From Bacteroidales bacterium UBA3382 (lineage in GTDB: Bacteria > Bacteroidota > Bacteroidia > Bacteroidales > UBA932): 5,554 nucleotides of DNA. The notes under the pieces were generated by a model. The model worked only from the letters and a program-made list of their open reading frames with translations. It did not search any database and was not told the origin of the DNA. Made by a program: the position numbers and the translations under genes. The number at the start of each line of letters is the position of its first letter. Position 1 is the stretch's first letter. Positions 1 to 3,811 of this stretch are shown in pieces. The DNA lies in assembly GCA_002358965.1 (NCBI GenBank), contig DEPW01000041.1:1-5554 (forward strand), read 5' to 3'.

Positions 1-397
1 GGCCATAGCCGAAGGCCTGCTTCCGGAAGACTGCCATACGATAGTGCCGATGATAGACGCGCGGCGCATGGAGGTTTATTGTTCGGTCTTCGACGGCACC
101 GGGAAAGAAACAGGGCAGACGCAAGCCCTGGTACTTGACGGAGACTCATTCGGAGACCTGCTCGGTAAAGGGAAAGTGCTCTTTATCGGCGACGGTGCGG
201 AAAAATTTTCAAAGATATCCCATGCCGGACCGAACGCCTCGTTCATACAATGCTGTCCCAAAGCCTCCGCCATGCTGAAACCTGCGCTGGAAAGGCTTGC
301 GGAAAGGCAGTTCGAAGACACTGCATATTTCGAACCGTTCTATTTAAAGGAATTCGTGGCTACGAAAAGCAGGAAACCTATAATCCCGAACGGATGA
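1..397 (+). CDS. tsaB: TsaB, tRNA threonylcarbamoyladenosine (t6A) biosynthesis protein, C-terminal part
   Basis: The reading frame is open from base 2 through the left edge to a TGA at 395-397, so this is the last 131 residues of a longer protein. TsaB family members are roughly 230 residues, so about the first 100, including the N-terminal ASKHA-fold lobe, lie outside. The recognisable block is PMIDARRMEVY (fragment residues 16-26), the hallmark of TsaB, and the tail YFEPFYLKEFVATKS is typical of Bacteroidota TsaB. TsaB is the inactive paralogue and partner of TsaD. With TsaE they form the cytoplasmic complex that moves the threonylcarbamoyl group from TC-AMP to A37 of ANN-decoding tRNAs. 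A GTG at 44 is an internal valine codon and not the start. The 3' end overlaps the convergent lipoprotein gene by 20 bp. The family assignment is firm; nothing can be said about the promoter. Confidence 0.93.
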   Translation, partial: AIAEGLLPEDCHTIVPMIDARRMEVYCSVFDGTGKETGQTQALVLDGDSFGDLLGKGKVLFIGDGAEKFSKISHAGPNASFIQCCPKASAMLKPALERLAERQFEDTAYFEPFYLKEFVATKSRKPIIPNG

Positions 398-1529
398 TGC
401 GTTCGAGTCGGACCCTGTTGAACACTCCGCTGTCCGTGACCGTATTACCGCAAATCACGAAAGTCATCGGCAAATCGGTAACATTGTAAATCAGCGAGGA
501 AGACGAGGTGCAATCGTTCACATTGATCCAGCCGCAATCCTGCTCGCGCACGATACCGGCCCAATGGGCCTTGTCTATGTCATAAGATACCGCATATATT
601 TCAAGTCCCTCTGCTCTGTATTTGTCATAAATGGGTTTCAGGACCTGTGTATTGTAAATATTCTGCGATGCATCGGAAGCGGTCCAGAAATGCAGCAATA
701 TCAGCCGTGCATCCACACTGGAGAGCTGGACTTCCTTCCCTTGGGTATCGGGGAGTATCAGATCGGGAAAACCTATCTCCTTCGATGTTTCCAGTCTCAT
801 CCTGAGTTCCAGCGCACTTTCGCGCGAAGATATCTCATTGTCCATCGGGACAAGATACTTGGATTCCGGATAGACTGCCGCTATGGAATCGCGCACCCTT
901 TTGAAATGGGCGGCATCCGTGTCCGTAGCGAAGACTTGAAGATTGTCCCCTATCCTCTGGAACAATACGCTTACCGAAGCCATCGCCCCCGGATGTTCCA
1001 TGACGAAATTGACGCACTCCCTGTAATACGAGACATACAATTGCCCCATATCACGGCGGAAACCGTCGGCCTTGTCCACATCTTCATAATTGGCAATCAG
1101 ACGGTCGGAAAGCACTTCGAACCGGTCCGAAACTTCAGCGTATCTCGCTTCGGCTTCCATTAGCAATTCCGACTCCTCAGACCCTTCGATCGCGCAAGAC
1201 CCCGAATCGCTTATGTCCAGCCTTACCTTATCTCCGCCTTTGAGGACAAGCGAAGCTATCTTGTCTCCCCTCAGGTACAGATAATAGAAATCCGGATTGC
1301 CGGCAGGAACCTTTACCTTGAACTTCACATTTCCGGATTCGTCGCAGGTCAAAGTGTCCACGACCGAATTCCTGTTGACATCGAGGCAGGTCAATACGAC
1401 ATCTTCGCCGTTAGCGGCGCCGATATGTACGGACACCGATGCTTTATTGCCTGAAGTACATGCGCACGACATGAACAGCAGCAACAACGACAGCAGTGAA
1501 AGAGGCATTCTGCCGACAAGATTTCCCAT
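378..1529 (-). CDS. Lipoprotein with thioredoxin-like (TlpA/AhpC-TSA) C-terminal domain lacking the CxxC
   Basis: A 383-residue protein. Residues 8-21 are a hydrophobic signal segment (PLSLLSLLLLFMS) ending in cysteines at 22 and 24, so a lipoprotein signal is likely. The acylated residue is ambiguous because neither site is a perfect lipobox. No acidic stretch follows the cysteine, which argues for a periplasm-facing protein rather than surface export. Residues 30-115 look beta-rich, like the DUF4369-type N-terminal domain of Bacteroidales thioredoxin-like proteins; 116-250 look helical. Residues 253-383 resemble a TlpA-type thioredoxin fold: FPDLILPD, then ILLHFWTAS, and the cis-proline loop TDLPMTF (351-357). 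Where FWASWCxxC is expected the sequence is FWTASDASQN (281-290), so both catalytic cysteines are absent. ATG 1529 is used; ATG 1508 (Met8) is an alternative start. It lies 35 bp after hit, probably co-transcribed. Classical thiol-disulfide reductase activity is unlikely; the actual role is unknown. Confidence 0.85.
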   Translation of the reverse strand: MGNLVGRMPLSLLSLLLLFMSCACTSGNKASVSVHIGAANGEDVVLTCLDVNRNSVVDTLTCDESGNVKFKVKVPAGNPDFYYLYLRGDKIASLVLKGGDKVRLDISDSGSCAIEGSEESELLMEAEARYAEVSDRFEVLSDRLIANYEDVDKADGFRRDMGQLYVSYYRECVNFVMEHPGAMASVSVLFQRIGDNLQVFATDTDAAHFKRVRDSIAAVYPESKYLVPMDNEISSRESALELRMRLETSKEIGFPDLILPDTQGKEVQLSSVDARLILLHFWTASDASQNIYNTQVLKPIYDKYRAEGLEIYAVSYDIDKAHWAGIVREQDCGWINVNDCTSSSSLIYNVTDLPMTFVICGNTVTDSGVFNRVRLERIIRSGL

Positions 1530-1564
1530 ATTACACCGTATTGTATTGTTGTATTATCGTTGTA
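1530..1564 (-). repeat. Short ATACAA-type repeats in the leader of the lipoprotein gene
   Basis: The 35-bp gap between hit and the lipoprotein gene reads, on the minus strand, as an A-rich string with ATACAA or a near copy about four times. The clearest stretch is ATACAACAATACAATAC-like. No Shine-Dalgarno site is visible. A-rich, SD-less leaders are normal for Bacteroidota, so this is probably simply the translation initiation region. The periodicity may be chance. Confidence 0.3.
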
Positions 1565-1981
1565 TCATTGTTTACCCTGCATGGACTCGAACGCTTTCCG
1601 GATAGTGTCCGCCGTTTCCGAAAAGGCCTTCGCATCCATTTTCAGCTTGTCCTTCTTGAAATCCATATCGCCTTCGCTTTGCAGCGGAATCAGATGGATA
1701 TGGGTATGCGGGACTTCCATTCCGAGCACGGCCACACCGACCCTCTTGCAAGGGACAGCCTGCTTCAGGGCTCTGGCGACCTGGGCGGCAAAATCGGTCA
1801 GTCCTCTGTAGGTTTCCGCATCGAGATCGAAAATATAATCGGCCTCCGTATGCTTCGGTATGACCAGGGTATGTCCGGCTGCCACGGGATTGATATCGAG
1901 AAACGCGTAAAAATCATCATTTTCAGCGACTTTGTATGAAGGTATCTCCCCTTTGGCTATCTTTGTGAAAATCGTTGCCAT
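1565..1981 (-). CDS. HIT-family (histidine triad) nucleotide-binding hydrolase, Hint-like
   Basis: A 138-residue cytoplasmic protein of normal length for bacterial Hint/HinT-type proteins. It begins MATIFTKIAKGEIPSYKV, the usual HIT start; the nucleotide-binding region carries FLDINPVAAGHTLVIPKH (27-44), and the catalytic triad motif is PHTHIHLIPL (91-100), with histidines at 92, 94 and 96. Hint proteins hydrolyse purine nucleoside phosphoramidates and acyl-adenylates; the physiological substrate in bacteria is unclear. The frame stays open upstream to a TTG at 2008 that overlaps the greA stop. I chose ATG 1981 because the family begins there and because a good Shine-Dalgarno site (AAGGGAG, 7 nt away) precedes it. 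It lies 23 bp after greA and 35 bp before the lipoprotein gene, so it is probably expressed from the greA promoter. Family assignment is very secure; orthology with hinT specifically is an inference. Confidence 0.93.
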   Translation of the reverse strand: MATIFTKIAKGEIPSYKVAENDDFYAFLDINPVAAGHTLVIPKHTEADYIFDLDAETYRGLTDFAAQVARALKQAVPCKRVGVAVLGMEVPHTHIHLIPLQSEGDMDFKKDKLKMDAKAFSETADTIRKAFESMQGKQ

Positions 1982-1988
1982 ATCAAAT

Positions 1989-1995
1989 CTCCCTT
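1989..1995 (-). promoter_or_regulatory. Ribosome binding site of the HIT gene
   Basis: The minus strand reads AAGGGAG, then 7 nt, then the ATG at 1981. It decides the start of the HIT gene against the upstream TTG at 2008. It is notable because the other complete genes here (ribF, greA, the lipoprotein gene) have no clear Shine-Dalgarno site, as is usual in Bacteroidota. Confidence 0.6.
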
Positions 1996-2004
1996 CCGCT
2001 TTTG

Positions 2005-2475
2005 TCAAATCGATATATCGAGTACTTCCAACTTCAACATCCCGGCAGGGACCTGCACATCGACGATGTCGCCTTTCCTGTGCCCTATGAGAGCCTTGCC
2101 TATAGGAGTGGTGACGGCAAGCTTGCCTGCGGCGAAATCAGCCTCGCTCTCCCCTACGAGGGTATATTCGACTATCATTTTGTTGTTCAGATTGCGGAGC
2201 TTCACTTTGTTCAGCATCTGTATCTGGTCGGTCGTTATCTTCGTCTCATCGATCACCCTCGCATTTGCAATCAGGTCCTGGAGCTTCGATATCTTGAGTT
2301 CAAGCAGTCCCTGCGCCTCCCTCGCCGCATCATACTCGGCATTTTCGGAAAGATCGCCCTTATCGCGCGCCTCGGCAATCTGCCTTGAGATGACAGGCCT
2401 GTTCGCAAGAGCCTCGGCCAACTCTTTCTTCAGGCTTTCGAGCCCTTCGGCTGTAACATAATGTAAATTTGCCAT
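2005..2475 (-). CDS. greA: Transcription elongation factor GreA
   Basis: A full-length 156-residue GreA (E. coli GreA is 158). The N-terminal coiled coil (about 1-75) carries the tip loop ARDKGDLSENAEYDAAREAQ (36-55), with the acidic residues D41 and E44 that help position the catalytic Mg2+ in the RNA polymerase active site at the family-typical positions. The C-terminal FKBP-like domain (about 80-156) contains TTPIGKALIGHRKGD (122-136), which binds the rim of the polymerase secondary channel. GreA stimulates cleavage of the 3' RNA end in backtracked polymerase and restarts elongation. ATG 2475 gives the expected MANLHYVTAEGLE-like start and is preceded by an A/T-rich, SD-less leader. It is first in a likely greA-hit-lipoprotein unit. 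A promoter and a terminator-like hairpin lie upstream in the leader, suggesting premature termination as a control. Confidence 0.97.
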   Translation of the reverse strand: MANLHYVTAEGLESLKKELAEALANRPVISRQIAEARDKGDLSENAEYDAAREAQGLLELKISKLQDLIANARVIDETKITTDQIQMLNKVKLRNLNNKMIVEYTLVGESEADFAAGKLAVTTPIGKALIGHRKGDIVDVQVPAGMLKLEVLDISI

Positions 2476-2508
2476 AATTATTTTAATCTATATTTTACAA
2501 AAATTATT

Positions 2509-2542
2509 AAAAAAAGGAATTCCGCTGTAGACGGAATCCTTT
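2509..2542 (-). terminator. Intrinsic terminator or attenuator hairpin in the greA leader
   Basis: On the minus strand AAAGGATTCCG (2542-2532) pairs with CGGAATTCCTTT (2524-2513) across a 7-nt loop, giving 11 base pairs with one bulged T. The 3' arm runs directly into a tract of seven T (2515-2509). It therefore has the form of a rho-independent terminator for leftward transcription; the plus strand lacks a comparable T tract. It lies 33 bp before the greA ATG and downstream of the best promoter candidate, so it could attenuate greA, end read-through from the ribF unit, or both. Confidence 0.7.
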
Positions 2543-2557
2543 ACTGCTTTCGCATAG
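2509..2557 (-). ncRNA. Candidate short greA-leader RNA (GraL-like), predicted
   Basis: If transcription starts a few bases after the TATATTTG box and stops at the T tract, a transcript of about 45-50 nt results. Its 5' part can form a small hairpin, TATGC-GAAA-GCA(G)TA (2556-2542), with a GNRA-type loop, followed by the strong terminator hairpin. The two stems share the base at 2542. In E. coli, termination inside the greA leader yields short RNAs called GraL. The similarity here is of layout only, not sequence, and no transcript evidence is available. Confidence 0.25.
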
Positions 2558-2562
2558 CCCTG

Positions 2563-2595
2563 CAAATATAGGAATTTTTTCTTTCCCGAGCCAAA
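2563..2595 (-). promoter_or_regulatory. Bacteroides-type promoter for greA
   Basis: The minus strand shows TTTG (2595-2592), a 21-nt spacer, then TATATTTG (2570-2563). This matches the Bacteroidota housekeeping sigma pattern of a -33 TTTG and a -7 TAnnTTTG. Transcription would begin near 2556-2559, giving a leader of about 80 nt before the greA ATG. A weaker alternative (TAATTTTTG, one base too long, around 2497-2506) lies after the hairpin but lacks an upstream TTTG at the right distance. Confidence 0.6.
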
Positions 2596-2599
2596 AGTG

Positions 2600-2616
2600 C
2601 ATGAAAAATTTACATG
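2600..2616. repeat. 17-bp imperfect palindrome upstream of the greA promoter
   Basis: CATGAAAAATTTACATG is an inverted repeat in which seven of eight position pairs match around a central A. It lies immediately upstream of the -33 element, a position where an activator or repressor could bind. No regulator is suggested by the sequence, and an A/T-rich palindrome of this size can arise by chance. Confidence 0.3.
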
Positions 2617-2617
2617 A

Positions 2618-2640
2618 CGCCTCCGACGACGGGAGCGGCG
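2618..2640 (-). terminator. Weak hairpin after the 90-residue gene, possible end of the ribF unit
   Basis: Four bases past the stop, the minus strand can fold CGCC-(GC)-TCC against GGA-GGCG around a loop of CGTCGTC: 7 mostly G-C pairs with a 2-nt bulge. The nearest T run (five T, 2607-2603) starts about 10 nt later instead of directly, so it is a poor intrinsic terminator. Read-through into the stronger hairpin at 2509-2542 is equally plausible. Confidence 0.22.
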
Positions 2641-2644
2641 AAAC

Positions 2645-2917
2645 TCACTCGCGGAATTTAGGCGACATTATTTCCGAATATATGATGAGTTTTTTCGGAT
2701 CGTCTATGAGCTTGCTTTCCGCCTTGACAGCCTCGTCGTCCTGGCGTGCAGGCTCCTCCTGGGGAACAGCCGCTTCCTGAAGTGGAGGCTCCTCATTAAG
2801 AGCTTCTTCCACTGCAGGGACAGTCGCATTTTCCTGCCGCCCGTAGACAGGAGGCATGGTGACATCCACACCGGTAAACATTTTGATGAGTTCTTCGATG
2901 AAATTGTCCTTATTCAT
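2645..2917 (-). CDS. Small Pro/Glu-rich protein of unknown function, coupled to ribF
   Basis: I do not recognise a named family. The 90-residue product has three parts: an N-terminal stretch (1-18, MNKDNFIEELIKMFTGVD) that could form an amphipathic helix; an acidic, proline-rich low-complexity middle (about 20-66, with EEPPLQEAAVPQEEP); and a more ordered C-terminal segment, DDPKKLIIYSEIMSPKF (72-88), that looks like a conserved hydrophobic peptide. There is no signal peptide, membrane segment or cysteine, so it is probably cytoplasmic. The ATG overlaps the ribF stop as ATGA, and GGA lies just upstream, so translation is probably coupled to ribF. Tight coupling and intact frame favour a real gene. 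I have an impression that small Bacteroidales proteins with a similar IYSEI tail exist, but this could not be checked. Confidence 0.75.
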   Translation of the reverse strand: MNKDNFIEELIKMFTGVDVTMPPVYGRQENATVPAVEEALNEEPPLQEAAVPQEEPARQDDEAVKAESKLIDDPKKLIIYSEIMSPKFRE

Positions 2918-3810
2918 TTTCCGTTTATGTTAAAAATCCTTTCGGCTGCCGCCTTGTCGTCGATTAACCGGCGTTGCAGGCCGCCTACCGTATCGAATCT
3001 GATTTCCCCCCGAATCCTCGAAACGAAACGCAGTTTCATATCGAGACCGTATATGTCTGACGAAAAACCGAATATGTTGGTCTCGACAGTCCTTTTGGAC
3101 AAAGCCGAAACGGTGGGTCTCGTCCCTATGTTCGTCATTCCGTAATAAGTCCGCCCCGACACATCCGCCTCTACCGCATAGACCCCGTCCGCGGGCAAAA
3201 GTTTCAAGGGTTCATACAACTCCATATTGGCGGTCGGGAAACCTATGTCCCGGCCGATCTTGTTGCCGGAAACCACCACTCCGTGCAGGCCATAACGGTA
3301 ACCGAGCATCTCGTTCGCCTTTGCGACATCGCCCTCCCGGAGCAGATTCCTTATCACGGTGGAGCTTATCGCCACCCCGTCGAAATCCTCTTCGCCCATC
3401 CTGAAAGTTTCCATGCCGAGACTGCCGGCCAGCCTTTCCAGCCCCTCGCGGGACATCGCCGGCCCGCCCCCGAGACGGTGGTCGTAACCAAGGATGAGAG
3501 CAGTGCAACCGTAACGGTCCATAAGGTACTCTTTCATGAACTCGCCTGCCGTAAGGCGGCTGAACTCCTGCGTAAAATCCAGCACTTCCACCCTGCCTAC
3601 ACCGAGGCCGTACAGCATTTCCTTCTTTTCGGAAAGCGAAGTAAGCAGCCTCAACGCTTCGGCATCCTGTTGCAGCACCATCCTCGGATGCGGCCAGAAA
3701 GTGACGACCATGCTTTCTTCGCCACGGTCGCGGGCGACATCGCACAGGGCGGAAATCACCGCCCTGTGACCCAAATGCACTCCGTCGAAAAATCCGGTAG
3801 CTATGACCAT
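2914..3810 (-). CDS. ribF: Bifunctional riboflavin kinase / FMN adenylyltransferase (FAD synthetase)
   Basis: A 298-residue cytoplasmic enzyme that phosphorylates riboflavin to FMN and adenylylates FMN to FAD. The N-terminal nucleotidyltransferase domain (1-160) carries GFFDGVHLGH (6-15), TFWPHP (37-42), LGYDHRLGGG (107-116) and ISSTVIR (148-154). The C-terminal kinase domain (165-298) carries GNKIGRDIGFPTAN (182-195), with the PTAN motif, then GMTNIGTRPT (224-233) and VETNIF (242-247), whose glutamate is the likely catalytic base. Most RibF proteins have roughly 15-20 more residues before the GxFDGVH motif. Here an in-frame stop (TAA) lies five codons upstream of ATG 3810, so the short N-terminus is genuine unless the sequence has an error. 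The start is separated by one base from the phosphorylase stop, and the 3' end overlaps the next gene by ATGA. Both catalytic domains appear intact. Confidence 0.96.
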   Translation of the reverse strand: MVIATGFFDGVHLGHRAVISALCDVARDRGEESMVVTFWPHPRMVLQQDAEALRLLTSLSEKKEMLYGLGVGRVEVLDFTQEFSRLTAGEFMKEYLMDRYGCTALILGYDHRLGGGPAMSREGLERLAGSLGMETFRMGEEDFDGVAISSTVIRNLLREGDVAKANEMLGYRYGLHGVVVSGNKIGRDIGFPTANMELYEPLKLLPADGVYAVEADVSGRTYYGMTNIGTRPTVSALSKRTVETNIFGFSSDIYGLDMKLRFVSRIRGEIRFDTVGGLQRRLIDDKAAAERIFNINGK

Positions 3811-3811
3811 A

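Noticed and set aside
564..1163. A 199-residue open frame on the plus strand
   Set aside because: It lies wholly inside the lipoprotein gene on the opposite strand, shows no family motif, and has the Arg/His/Tyr-rich look of an antisense shadow.
1982..2008. A longer HIT protein starting at TTG 2008
   Set aside because: The extra nine residues overlap the greA stop, do not resemble HIT N-termini, and the ATG at 1981 has a strong ribosome binding site.
2513..2542. A bidirectional terminator also serving plus-strand transcription
   Set aside because: On the plus strand the hairpin is followed by only three T before ACTGC, and no plus-strand gene ends near it.
2476..2644. A riboswitch (for example FMN) in the intergenic region near ribF
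   Set aside because: The gap is downstream of ribF, not upstream, and no conserved FMN or other riboswitch core is visible; only the short hairpins described are supported.
3212..3745. A 177-residue open frame on the minus strand in another frame of ribF
   Set aside because: It is an Arg/Gly-rich alternative reading of ribF without motifs, as expected in a fairly GC-rich gene.
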